From: Elusimicrobia bacterium RIFCSPLOWO2_01_FULL_64_13 | GTDB taxonomy: Bacteria; Elusimicrobiota; Elusimicrobia; 2-02-FULL-39-32 | NCBI GenBank assembly: GCA_001800095.1 | Contig: MGUT01000035.1 | Coordinates: 11,208-19,547 of the forward strand | Reading direction: 5' to 3' | Length of the DNA: 8,340 bases | In this document: positions 1 to 6,743 of the stretch, one piece after another | How the letters are laid out: each line of letters opens with the position of its first letter | Position numbering within the stretch: position 1 is the stretch's first letter | Position numbers and translations under genes: made by a program | Notes under the pieces: generated by a model | Told to the model about the DNA's origin: nothing | Database searches by the model: none | The model's input: the letters and a program-made list of their open reading frames with translations, nothing else

Positions 1-1
1 C

Positions 2-712
2 TGGTGGGGTCTCTTCTCCCTCCCGGTCTTCCTGGGAGTGAAGGAGTCCCGGGCCCGGGACTCCGGCTTCTCCCTCGGGTCGGTGCGGGAAGGGTTCCGG
101 CGCGCTCTCGCCACCGCCTCCCGCGTCCGCGAGCACAGGGAGGTCTTCAAGTTCCTTCTCGCCTACGTGTTCTATAACGACGGCATCGAGACCGTCATCA
201 TCATGGCGGCGGTGTTCGGGTCGCGGGTCCTGGGATTCGCGCAGAAGGACCTCGTGCTATGCTTCCTCCTCATCCAGGGAGTGGCGTTCTTCGGCTCCCT
301 GATCTTCGGGAGACTCGCCGACGCGGCCGGGCATAAACGCGCCATCTCGCTTTCTCTTTGGGTCTTCCTGGCCGTTTGCCTCTGGGGAGCGGCCATCCGC
401 ACCCAGGCGGAATTCTGGGTCCTGGGAGGATTGGTCGGGCTGGTCCTGGGGGGAAGCCAGGCGGCCAGCCGTTCCTTCCTGGCCCTGCTCGCTCCCGCGG
501 AGAAGAGCGCCGAGTTCTTCGGTTTCTTCGCCCTCACCGGCAAGCTCTCCTCCGTCCTCGGACCCCTGGTCTTCGCGGTCCTCGCGCAGACCGTCTCGCT
601 GCGGGCGGCCGTGGCCGGGCTGGGCGGGTTCTTTGCTCTCGGCCTCGCAATTTTGTATTTTGTCAGGGAACCTTTCGCTGAAACTCATGATCCCCTACAG
701 CAGACCGTATGA
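2..712 (+). CDS. MFS transporter, UMF1/Atg22-like family (C-terminal half, 5' end outside window)
   Basis: An inner-membrane transporter of the major facilitator superfamily; the substrate cannot be read from the sequence. The frame is open from base 2 (starting WWGLFSLPVFLGVKE), so the first in-frame GTG at 38 is not a believable start and the gene continues off the left edge. The visible 236 residues carry the end of one membrane segment, a cytoplasmic loop rich in Arg, then about six hydrophobic segments, which matches TM6 to TM12 of a 12-TM carrier. Family-like features are the FLLAYVFYNDGIETV segment at the start of the second half, typical of UMF1 proteins, an MFS loop motif (GRLADAAGHKR), and the GGSQAASRSFLALLAP segment. 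The TGA stop at 710-712 lies inside mnmG, 26 bases past its preferred start, so translation of the two is probably coupled. Family assignment is from remembered motifs. Confidence 0.85.
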   Translation, partial: WWGLFSLPVFLGVKESRARDSGFSLGSVREGFRRALATASRVREHREVFKFLLAYVFYNDGIETVIIMAAVFGSRVLGFAQKDLVLCFLLIQGVAFFGSLIFGRLADAAGHKRAISLSLWVFLAVCLWGAAIRTQAEFWVLGGLVGLVLGGSQAASRSFLALLAPAEKSAEFFGFFALTGKLSSVLGPLVFAVLAQTVSLRAAVAGLGGFFALGLAILYFVREPFAETHDPLQQTV

Positions 713-2480
713 CGTCGTCGTAGTCGGGGCCGGCCATGCCGGCCTGGAAGCCGCCCTCGCCTGCTCGAGGATGGGGCATCCCACTCTCCTCCTGTCCATG
801 AACCTCGACTCCGTGGGGCAGATGTCCTGCAATCCCTCCATCGGGGGACTGGCCAAGGGCCAGGTGGTGCGCGAGATCGACGCCCTCGGCGGGGAGATGG
901 CCAAGAACACCGACCGGACCGGCATACAGTTCCGCGTCCTGAATTCCTCGAAGGGCCCCGCGGTCCGCTCGCCCCGCGCCCAATGCGACAAGAAGCTCTA
1001 CCAGCTCTCCATGAAGCGCGTGGCCGAGTCCTGTCCAAAGCTGGACCTGAAGCAGGGAGAGGTCGAGCGCGTCCTCGTGGAGGAACGCGCGGCTCCCGGC
1101 CGGCCGCGCGCCGCCGGCGTCCTGACAGCGGCGGGGATCGAATATTCCGCGAAAGCCGTCATCCTCACCACCGGCACGTTCCTGAAGGGCCTGCTCCATT
1201 ACGGCATGCGCCACGCGCCCGGCGGCCGGTCGGGCGAAGGCCGGGCCCTGTCTCTGTCGGATTCCCTGCGCGACCTCGGATTCGAAGTGGGCCGGATGAA
1301 GACCGGCACTCCCATGCGCCTGAACGCCAGGTCCATCGATTTCGAGCGCTGCCAGGTCCAGCCGGGCGACGACCCGCCCGTCCCTTTCTCGCACTTCACC
1401 GACAGGATCACGCGCAGACAGGTGCCCTGCTGGCTCACCTACTCGAACGATCTGACCCACCAGGTCATCCGCGGGAGCCTGGACCGCTCGCCCCTGTACA
1501 CGGGCAAGATCCGTTCCGTCGGGCCGCGCTACTGCCCGAGCATCGAGGACAAGGTGGTGAAGTTCCCGCACCACGACCGCCACCAGATATTCCTCGAGCC
1601 CGAAGGCCTGGACACGGAGGAGATCTACGTGAACGGCCTCTCCACGAGTCTCCCCGAGGACGTCCAATGGAGGATGGTGCGCACGGTCCCGGGCCTGGAG
1701 GAGGCGGAGGTCATGCGGCCGGGCTACGCCGTCGAATACGATTTTTGCCCGCCCACCCAATGCCTCCCTACTTTGGAAACGAAGCTCGTGGACGGGCTCT
1801 ACTTCGCGGGCCAGCTCCTGGGCACCACCGGCTACGAGGAGGCCGGCGGGCTCGGCCTCGCGGCTGGGCTCAACGCGGCCCTCAAGCTCCGCGGGGAGGA
1901 GCCCTTCGTTCCGGGACGGGGCGAATCCTACATCGGCGTCATGATCGACGACCTCGTCACCAAGGGAGTGGACGAACCCTACCGGCTCTTCACTTCGCGC
2001 GCCGAGTACCGCCTTCTCCTTAGAAGCGACAACGCCGACCTGCGCCTCATGGACCGTGGGCGCCGGTTCGGGCTGATATCGAAGGAGGACCACGAAAAGT
2101 TCCGCGAGTACCGCGAGATGGTGCGGCGGGGAGCGGCCGCGGGCGAAGTCCCGGGACCGGGAAGGGACATTTCGCCCTGGAGCCGGGAGAAGGCCGCGGA
2201 ACAGGTCCGCATCCAGAAGAAATACGCCGGCTACCTGGAACGGCAGAGCCGGATGGTCGCCAAGGCGGGGAAGTCGGAGGGAAGATCGATCCCGCCGGAT
2301 TTCGATTACGACGCCGTTCCCGGTTTTCTGTCCGAATCGCGCCAAAAATTCAAAAAAGTGAATCCCCGCACGCTGGGCCAGGCCCGCCGGATCCCCGGCG
2401 TGACCCCGGCCGACGTCGGCATCCTGGCCATCTATCTTGACCGCCGCCTCCGCTCGCAGAAGACCGTTCCGGCTCCGTAA
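687..2480 (+). CDS. mnmG: tRNA uridine-5-carboxymethylaminomethyl modification enzyme MnmG (GidA)
   Basis: FAD enzyme that, with the GTPase MnmE, installs the (carboxymethyl)aminomethyl group on C5 of wobble U34 in certain tRNAs, using methylene-tetrahydrofolate. The 597-residue product starts MIPYSRPYDVVVVGAGHAG, with the dinucleotide-binding GAGHAG at 14-19. Other family marks are MSCNPSIGGLAKG (46-58, Cys48), GIQFRVLNSSKGPAVR near 79-94, RQVPCWLTYSN near 244-254, YCPSIEDK (282-289, Cys283), FTSRAEYRLLLRSDNADLRL (435-454) and a C-terminal LGQARRIPGVTPADVGIL helix. ATG 687 is chosen because the protein then begins as the family does; an in-frame TTG at 633 would add 18 atypical residues. No good Shine-Dalgarno sits before 687 (AGGGA at 665 is about 17 bases away), so coupling to the transporter gene is likely. 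Two oddities: a changed AGQ signature and a helical region about 40 residues shorter than in E. coli (see findings). Confidence 0.96.
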   Translation: MIPYSRPYDVVVVGAGHAGLEAALACSRMGHPTLLLSMNLDSVGQMSCNPSIGGLAKGQVVREIDALGGEMAKNTDRTGIQFRVLNSSKGPAVRSPRAQCDKKLYQLSMKRVAESCPKLDLKQGEVERVLVEERAAPGRPRAAGVLTAAGIEYSAKAVILTTGTFLKGLLHYGMRHAPGGRSGEGRALSLSDSLRDLGFEVGRMKTGTPMRLNARSIDFERCQVQPGDDPPVPFSHFTDRITRRQVPCWLTYSNDLTHQVIRGSLDRSPLYTGKIRSVGPRYCPSIEDKVVKFPHHDRHQIFLEPEGLDTEEIYVNGLSTSLPEDVQWRMVRTVPGLEEAEVMRPGYAVEYDFCPPTQCLPTLETKLVDGLYFAGQLLGTTGYEEAGGLGLAAGLNAALKLRGEEPFVPGRGESYIGVMIDDLVTKGVDEPYRLFTSRAEYRLLLRSDNADLRLMDRGRRFGLISKEDHEKFREYREMVRRGAAAGEVPGPGRDISPWSREKAAEQVRIQKKYAGYLERQSRMVAKAGKSEGRSIPPDFDYDAVPGFLSESRQKFKKVNPRTLGQARRIPGVTPADVGILAIYLDRRLRSQKTVPAP

Positions 2481-3624
2481 GTCGTCCGCGGGCGCCGCCG
2501 TCCTGGCCCTCCTCGCCTTCCCCGGTCCCGCCGCCTCCTACGGGCCGCAGGACCCGGAAACGTCCCCCTTCGCGGTCAAACCCGTCCCGCGCGATCCCGA
2601 CGGGCCGCCGGACTGGGCCTACGACGCCGTCCTCTACTCCGTCGACCTCGCCTCGTTCCCAGGATCCGGCAAGATCGTCGACCTGGAAGAGGACCTGCCC
2701 CGGATCAGGCGCCTGGGAGCCAACTGCGTCGTGCTCGCTCCGGTCCAGCCGGAGGACGATCCCTCCGCGGTGAGGATCGAGCGCGGGACCGCCGACAATC
2801 TCCGCGATATGATCCTCCAGGCCCACTCCCTGGGGCAGAAAGTGGTCCTGGACTGGGACAGGCCGGCGGACGTCGATGTCCTGGCGGGTTGGACCCGGGA
2901 TTTCGGCCTGGACGGGTTCCGGTTCATCAGGGGCGGTCCCGCGGATCCCTTGAAGACGACGCGGGCGGTCCTGATCCGGACCAAGCCGGAGATCCTTCTG
3001 GCCGGCGACGCCGGCGGAGAGAGCGGCCCGGCGCCCTGGCTGGACCTGTACGGGTCGGCGTCATTCGGCGAGGCGCTCCTGGAAGTCCGTTCGGGGAAGG
3101 CGGGCGCGGAGCGCCTGGAAGAGATGGTCCTCTCCGCGGACCCGGCGGACAGGGCGGCTTCCCTGCCCATACGGTCCCTTCCGCCCGGCGGCTCGAATAT
3201 CTTCGGAGAGGAACCTTCCGCCCATCTGGCCCTCCTCCTTACGGGAGGAGGGGTCCCCATGATCCGGAGCGGGGAGGAGGCAGGGGAAGGACGCGCCGTG
3301 GAAAAGATGATGCGGCGCCTGGCCGCGGCGCGGAAAAAACACCCGGCTTTTTCCCGGGGCCAGACGTTCCGCGTGGCTGCGTCCGACGGCAGGTCCGTCC
3401 TCGCTTTCGCCAGGTTCTACCGCGAGGACGCCATTTTCACGGCGGTGAATCTCTCCAAGGAACCTTTCGAAGGGACCGTTCTTCTGCCGGAGATATTCCG
3501 GCCGGGCGGCGGGAAGATCCGCTTGAAACGCGTCCTGCCCGGACCGGATCTTTCTCCCGGGGAAGAAGGCAGGGCGTCCCTCCGCCTCCCGCCCTGGGGA
3601 GCGCAGGTCTGGGTCCTGCGCTAG
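2437..3624 (+). CDS. Predicted secreted GH13 (alpha-amylase-fold) protein, catalytic residues lost
   Basis: 395 residues resembling an alpha-amylase family protein but probably not an enzyme. The N-terminus (RRRPFRLRKSS, then AGAAVLALLAFPGPAAS to about residue 34) looks like a signal peptide. GH13-like landmarks follow in order: WAYDAVLYSVDLASF (60-74), LPRIRRLGANCVVLAPV (87-103), AHSLGQKVVLDW (129-140), FGLDGFRFIRG (156-166), LLLTGGGVPMIRSGEE (266-281), then a C-terminal beta domain ending LPPWGAQVWVL. The nucleophile Asp expected after GFR+1 is Ile164, the NH after LDW is gone, the acid/base Glu is replaced (LLAGD), and no HD motif is seen. The reading frame is intact, so a maintained pseudo-enzyme fits better than a decaying gene. 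The start is TTG 2437: an in-frame TGA at 2401 blocks anything upstream and no ATG or GTG follows before the domain. It overlaps mnmG by 44 bases. Confidence 0.75.
   Translation: MTAASARRRPFRLRKSSAGAAVLALLAFPGPAASYGPQDPETSPFAVKPVPRDPDGPPDWAYDAVLYSVDLASFPGSGKIVDLEEDLPRIRRLGANCVVLAPVQPEDDPSAVRIERGTADNLRDMILQAHSLGQKVVLDWDRPADVDVLAGWTRDFGLDGFRFIRGGPADPLKTTRAVLIRTKPEILLAGDAGGESGPAPWLDLYGSASFGEALLEVRSGKAGAERLEEMVLSADPADRAASLPIRSLPPGGSNIFGEEPSAHLALLLTGGGVPMIRSGEEAGEGRAVEKMMRRLAAARKKHPAFSRGQTFRVAASDGRSVLAFARFYREDAIFTAVNLSKEPFEGTVLLPEIFRPGGGKIRLKRVLPGPDLSPGEEGRASLRLPPWGAQVWVLR
3621..3624. other. CTAG tetranucleotide carrying both convergent stop codons
   Basis: The TAG stop of the GH13-like gene (+, 3622-3624) and the TAG stop of the unknown gene (-, 3623-3621) lie in one self-complementary CTAG, inside the palindrome GCTAGC at 3620-3625. 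The two convergent genes thus overlap by 4 bases. No hairpin followed by a T-run was seen here on either strand, so there is no visible intrinsic terminator between the two gene strings. Confidence 0.9.
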
Positions 3625-4802
3625 CCGCCGGCCAGGTTCAAATTCTCCCGCACCCACCCGCGGACGAAATCGTCCGCGTCCATGACGGTCTCCTTCGCTC
3701 CATCCTCCCACGTCCGGACCGCGGCGCGGTTGTTCCTCCCGTCATAGCGCGTCATCATCGCGGCCTTTCCCGTCCGGATGGCCCCGTCCCGGTCGTGGGC
3801 GACGGGGAGGAGGAGGAGAGGCCGCCCCTTCCCCGGGATCCTCCCGAATAAGATCCTGAAAAAGCGGGTTCGACTCGGCGTTTCCCGCGCCATTTCCGTT
3901 CCGATCTCATCCAGGAGCTCGGCGCGCCTCTCCGCCGGCACGTTGAGGGAGCTCATCCATTTTTCGAGCTCTTTCCTCTCATGTTCCTCGAGCCCGCCCC
4001 GCAGGCAGGCGCCCGCGTCCGAACGGGCGAGGATGTCCCGCGCCTCCTTTTCGATCCGGCTCCTGGCCGGCCCGGGAGCCGCCGCGGAGAAATAGACCCT
4101 TCGCCCGAATTCCCTCGCCGAATAAAGGAGGCGCGCGTTGTGCGCCACGCCGCCGCCCAGGGCGGCGCAGAACGTCCGGCCGGAACGGAGGGAATCCAGT
4201 ATCCGATAGACGGCCGAGGCGAAATAATCCCGGCGGGACCTCGAGCCGGTCGTGCCCGGGGGCATGCGGTCGAAAGGGATGTGGCCGGAGAATATTAGGC
4301 CGGCGTAGGCCCCGGCCAGCCAGGAGGGAAGCTGCTCCAGGGCGAAACCGTCCACGGCCTGGATCAGGTCGAGCTTGGCGGACGGGGCCAGGGCCGCCGC
4401 GGAGCGGACCGAACGGTGGATGAGGAGCCCGAGGAGATAAAGTTTTTCACGGAGGGTCTCCGGGTGCGACGTGAGGACGAGGAGCGCGGGGCAGACGGGC
4501 CCCTTCCCGGCGGAGCGCAGGAGTTCTCCCGCCCATCCCAGGTTCCGGACGCTTTCCCGGTCCGGGTCCGGCGGGGCGCGGCCGGCGTAAAGCCGCGCGA
4601 TCGCGAGAGTGGAGAGGTTGGCTATGCGCGCTCCGGGCCAGGCCAGGAGCAACTTTCCCAGGGCCGCGCCCAGGGGGAAGAAAAGGGAGCGGATGATCCG
4701 GTCCGGCCTTCCCGGCGGGCGGGCAGTTTTGCCGAGAAGGTTCGCGTCCAGCCGGACGACCGAGCGGAGAAGCTCGTTCTGCCTGGACTCGCCGATATTC
4801 AC
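3621..4802 (-). CDS. Conserved-looking protein of unknown function, coupled to the HD-GYP regulator
   Basis: Not recognised. The 393-residue product begins at GTG 4802-4800, whose last two bases plus the next A form the TGA stop of the response-regulator gene (GTGA). A longer frame from 4910 exists but would overlap the upstream gene by over 100 bases and add a proline/arginine-rich leader, so it is rejected. Visible features: a hydrophobic stretch around residues 36-74 (IIRSLFFPLGAALGKLLLAW and following) that could be a membrane-associated helix; a second apolar region at 104-129; a Gly-rich ALGGGVAHNARLLYS at 214-228; a charged Glu/Lys/Arg-rich helix near 249-285 (LEEHERKELEKW); and an Asp/Arg-rich tail (RPLLLLPVAHDRDG, TRYDGRNNRAAVRTWEDG, DADDFVRGW). 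No signal peptide or known catalytic motif was seen. Codon use and GC resemble the neighbours. Its place directly after a c-di-GMP phosphodiesterase suggests a linked role, which is inference only. Confidence 0.7.
   Translation of the reverse strand: MNIGESRQNELLRSVVRLDANLLGKTARPPGRPDRIIRSLFFPLGAALGKLLLAWPGARIANLSTLAIARLYAGRAPPDPDRESVRNLGWAGELLRSAGKGPVCPALLVLTSHPETLREKLYLLGLLIHRSVRSAAALAPSAKLDLIQAVDGFALEQLPSWLAGAYAGLIFSGHIPFDRMPPGTTGSRSRRDYFASAVYRILDSLRSGRTFCAALGGGVAHNARLLYSAREFGRRVYFSAAAPGPARSRIEKEARDILARSDAGACLRGGLEEHERKELEKWMSSLNVPAERRAELLDEIGTEMARETPSRTRFFRILFGRIPGKGRPLLLLPVAHDRDGAIRTGKAAMMTRYDGRNNRAAVRTWEDGAKETVMDADDFVRGWVRENLNLAGG
4799..4802 (-). promoter_or_regulatory. GTGA start/stop overlap (translational coupling)
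   Basis: On the minus strand the bases read GTGA: GTG starts the unknown 393-residue protein and TGA ends the HD-GYP regulator. No Shine-Dalgarno sequence stands at normal distance before this GTG; the nearest purine run, AAGGA, is about 20 bases upstream. The start probably depends on ribosomes finishing the upstream gene. Confidence 0.7.
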
Positions 4803-5815
4803 GGTTGGCGCTGGGTGTTGGATTCCTTGAACGGGATCCGCAGGGAGAGGAGCCGGTAATCTTCGGAGCGGACGAACTTTTCCCATTCCCTCAATATATC
4901 GCCGTCCCACCAGCCGCGCCGGACCTCCTCGTACATCACGCTGAATGTCCGGTCGATGGGCCAGGCGTCCTTGTAGGAACGGCGCGTGGTCAGGGCGTCG
5001 TAGATGTCCACGACGTTGATGATCCGGACCAGGGGCGATATCTGGTCGCCTTTCAATCCGTCCGGATATCCCGTCCCATCCAGGCGCTCGTGGTGGTGGC
5101 GGATGAGGGGCAGGGCGGTCTTGGCGGCGCGCAACCTCTCGCAGATGGTGCAGCCGACCACGGGATGAGTCTTCATGAGGTCGAATTCTTCCTTGGAAAG
5201 GGAGCCGGGCTTTAGAAGTATGGAATCGGGGATGGCCATCTTGCCGATGTCGTGGAGGACCCCGCCCTTGTCGAGGATCTCGAGCTCTTCCGGGGTCCTT
5301 TTGAGTATCCTTCCCAGTATCACGGCGAATCGCGCCACGCGGTCGGCGTGGCCCAGGGTGTAGGAGTCCTTGGCCTCGATCATCCGGGCCAGGGTGAATA
5401 TGATGTTCTCCGCCTCTTCCAGTTCGTCGTTCAGGGCCTTCACGCGCAGGAGGGAGCGGATGCGCGTCAGGAGCTCCGCCTGCCGGTAGGGCTTGGTGAG
5501 AAAGTCGTCCACGCCCGCCTCCAGGCCTTCGAGCTTGGCCTCGAGTTCCGTGAAGGCGGTGAGCATGATGATGGGAGTGAACCGCGTGGCCTTGTAGGAT
5601 TTCAGCTGGCGGGCGACGGCGTAGCCGTTCTCGCCGGGCATGGCCACGTCCAGGAGGACCAGGTCGGGGGTATGCTTGATGGCGGTCTCGAGCGCCTCCA
5701 CGCCGTTGGAGGCGAGCAGGGTGTCGTAGCCGTTGTCGCGGAGGAGCTGTTCCAGCACTTCCGAATCGCTGCGGTCGTCCTCGGCGATCAGGATGCGCTT
5801 GGAACGCTGGGTCAT
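4799..5815 (-). CDS. Response regulator with HD-GYP cyclic-di-GMP phosphodiesterase domain (RpfG-like)
   Basis: Cytoplasmic two-component output protein, 338 residues, expected to hydrolyse cyclic-di-GMP when phosphorylated by an unlinked histidine kinase; no kinase is in the window. The receiver domain spans about 7-125 with the acidic patch AEDD (11-14), phospho-acceptor Asp56 (LLDVAMPG), Thr86 (MLTA) and Lys108 (TKP). A short helical linker (127-145, ALNDELEEAENIIF) leads to an HD-GYP domain from about 145: His156 (GHADRV), LHDIGK (187-192), HPVVG (217-221), HHERLDGTGYP (241-251) and VVDIYDALTTRRSYK (268-282). All metal-binding and GYP residues I would expect are present, so it should be active. 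There is no DNA-binding domain. It begins 7 bases after folD with only a poorly spaced AGG before the ATG, and overlaps the next gene by GTGA. Lowered c-di-GMP usually favours motility over biofilm; the actual role here is unknown. Confidence 0.93.
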   Translation of the reverse strand: MTQRSKRILIAEDDRSDSEVLEQLLRDNGYDTLLASNGVEALETAIKHTPDLVLLDVAMPGENGYAVARQLKSYKATRFTPIIMLTAFTELEAKLEGLEAGVDDFLTKPYRQAELLTRIRSLLRVKALNDELEEAENIIFTLARMIEAKDSYTLGHADRVARFAVILGRILKRTPEELEILDKGGVLHDIGKMAIPDSILLKPGSLSKEEFDLMKTHPVVGCTICERLRAAKTALPLIRHHHERLDGTGYPDGLKGDQISPLVRIINVVDIYDALTTRRSYKDAWPIDRTFSVMYEEVRRGWWDGDILREWEKFVRSEDYRLLSLRIPFKESNTQRQP

Positions 5816-5826
5816 ACCTGGTTCAT
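5812..5826 (-). other. Four-codon mini-ORF bridging folD and the HD-GYP gene
   Basis: The minus strand reads ATGAACCAGGTATGA. The first ATG overlaps the folD stop TGA (ATGA, 5826-5823); this frame encodes MNQV and ends in a TGA (5814-5812) that overlaps the ATG of the response regulator (ATGA, 5815-5812). It could pass ribosomes from folD to the next gene by two stop-restart steps, as the response regulator has no well-spaced Shine-Dalgarno of its own. It may also be chance. Confidence 0.3.
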
Positions 5827-6722
5827 GCGGGCCGCGCTCCCCGGGCGAGAGCGATGGTATTTTTGAGGAGCATGGCGATGGTCATGGGGCCCACGCCTCC
5901 GGGGACCGGCGTGATCCAGCCGGCGACGGATTTCGCGGCCTCGAAATCCACGTCGCCGCAGAGCGAGCCGTCGGGCAGGCGGTTGATGCCCACGTCGATG
6001 ACGACCGCCCCGGGTTGGATCATGCCGCCCGTGATCATCCGGGCCTTGCCCGTGGCGGCCACGAGGATGTCGGCCCGCAGGCAGGCGGCTTTCAAATCCT
6101 GGGTGCGGGAATGGGCGATGGTGACCGTGGCGTGGTGCGCCATGAGGAGGAGGGCCGCCGGCTTGCCCACGATGAGCGACCGGCCGATGACGAGGGCGTT
6201 CCTGCCCTTCAGGGACGTGCCGGTCTTCTCGATGAGCTTGATGACGCCGTGGGGCGTGCAGGGGAGAGGCAGGGGATGCTTCCCTCCGGTCAGTTCGGAG
6301 ATGTCCTTCGCGGCGAGGAGCCGGCCCAGGTTCATGATGTGGAACCCGTCGGCGTCCTTGGCCGGGTCCATGAGGGTGAGCACGGTCTCGGCGTCGACCT
6401 GCGGGGGCAGGGGCAGCTGCACGAGGATGGCGTGGACCTTGGGGTCGGCGTTCAGCTCGCGGACTTTCTTCGCGACGTCCTGCGTGGAGGATTCCTTGGG
6501 GAGGACGTGGTTCCAGGAATCGATCCCCGCTTCCGCGCAGGCCTTGTGCTTGTTGCGCACGTAGATCTGCGAGGCCGGGTCCTCTCCCACGAGCAGGGTC
6601 GCGAGGCCCGGGTGGACGCCCCGGGATTTCAGGTCGTCCGCTTCTATTTTCGCTTCCTCGCGGATCTCTTTGGCGATGGCTTTGCCGTCCAGGATATTGG
6701 CGGTCATGGCGTCCGTTGTCAC
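5823..6722 (-). CDS. folD: Bifunctional methylenetetrahydrofolate dehydrogenase / methenyltetrahydrofolate cyclohydrolase FolD
   Basis: Cytoplasmic enzyme interconverting 5,10-methylene-THF, 5,10-methenyl-THF and 10-formyl-THF with NADP(H), supplying formyl groups for purines and initiator tRNA. The 299-residue product has the usual length. Motifs in order: PGLATLLVGEDPAS (38-51), YVRNK with the likely catalytic Lys58, ILVQLPLP (99-106), KDADGF (122-127; the family usually has KDVDGF), PCTPHGV (154-160), the nucleotide-binding VIGRSLIVGKP (178-188), ADILVAATGK (217-226), VIDVGIN (241-247), GDVDF (256-260) and TPVPGGVGPMTIAMLL (271-286). About ten residues (KDISELTGGK) are inserted before PCTP relative to common FolDs. 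The start is GTG 6722, served by an AGGGAG four bases upstream; the alternative ATG at 6707 (residue 6, MTANILDGK) looks more family-like but lacks a ribosome site. It follows the TldD-family gene by 21 bases, consistent with an operon. Confidence 0.97.
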   Translation of the reverse strand: MTTDAMTANILDGKAIAKEIREEAKIEADDLKSRGVHPGLATLLVGEDPASQIYVRNKHKACAEAGIDSWNHVLPKESSTQDVAKKVRELNADPKVHAILVQLPLPPQVDAETVLTLMDPAKDADGFHIMNLGRLLAAKDISELTGGKHPLPLPCTPHGVIKLIEKTGTSLKGRNALVIGRSLIVGKPAALLLMAHHATVTIAHSRTQDLKAACLRADILVAATGKARMITGGMIQPGAVVIDVGINRLPDGSLCGDVDFEAAKSVAGWITPVPGGVGPMTIAMLLKNTIALARGARPA

Positions 6723-6726
6723 GCGT

Positions 6727-6732
6727 CTCCCT
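6727..6732 (-). promoter_or_regulatory. Ribosome binding site of folD (AGGGAG)
   Basis: AGGGAG on the minus strand stands four bases before the GTG at 6722 and 19 bases before the alternative ATG at 6707. It therefore favours the GTG start. It lies within the 21-base gap after the TldD-family gene, the longest non-coding stretch in the window. Confidence 0.6.
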
Positions 6733-6743
6733 TTAACGAATGT

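Noticed and set aside
38..40. GTG at 38 as the start of the transporter gene
   Set aside because: The frame is open to base 2 and codes for typical transporter sequence (WWGLFSLPVFLG), and the remainder is only the C-terminal half of an MFS carrier.
663..2345. Open frame of 560 codons on the minus strand opposite mnmG
   Set aside because: It is antisense to a clear mnmG with all family motifs. Long antisense frames are expected in GC-rich genes with strong third-position bias, and its product has a low-complexity Arg/Gly/Ala/His composition with no motif.
3378..3620. Possible PilZ or carbohydrate-binding module at the end of the GH13-like gene
   Set aside because: The region matches the usual C-terminal beta domain of GH13 proteins (VLAFARFYRE, FTAVNLS, LPPWGAQVWVL), and no PilZ residues are seen.
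3600..3660. Possible bidirectional terminator between the convergent genes
   Set aside because: Only the short GCTAGC palindrome is present; there is no longer stem and no T-run on either strand.
2889..3851. Open frame of 320 codons on the plus strand crossing the convergent stop
   Set aside because: It is out of frame with the GH13-like gene, and its product is dominated by Arg, Gly and Pro. The GH13-like frame has real domain landmarks.
4803..4910. N-terminal extension of the unknown protein to a start at 4910
   Set aside because: It would overlap the end of the HD-GYP gene by over 100 bases and adds a Pro/Arg-rich leader. The GTG at 4802 forms a clean GTGA junction.
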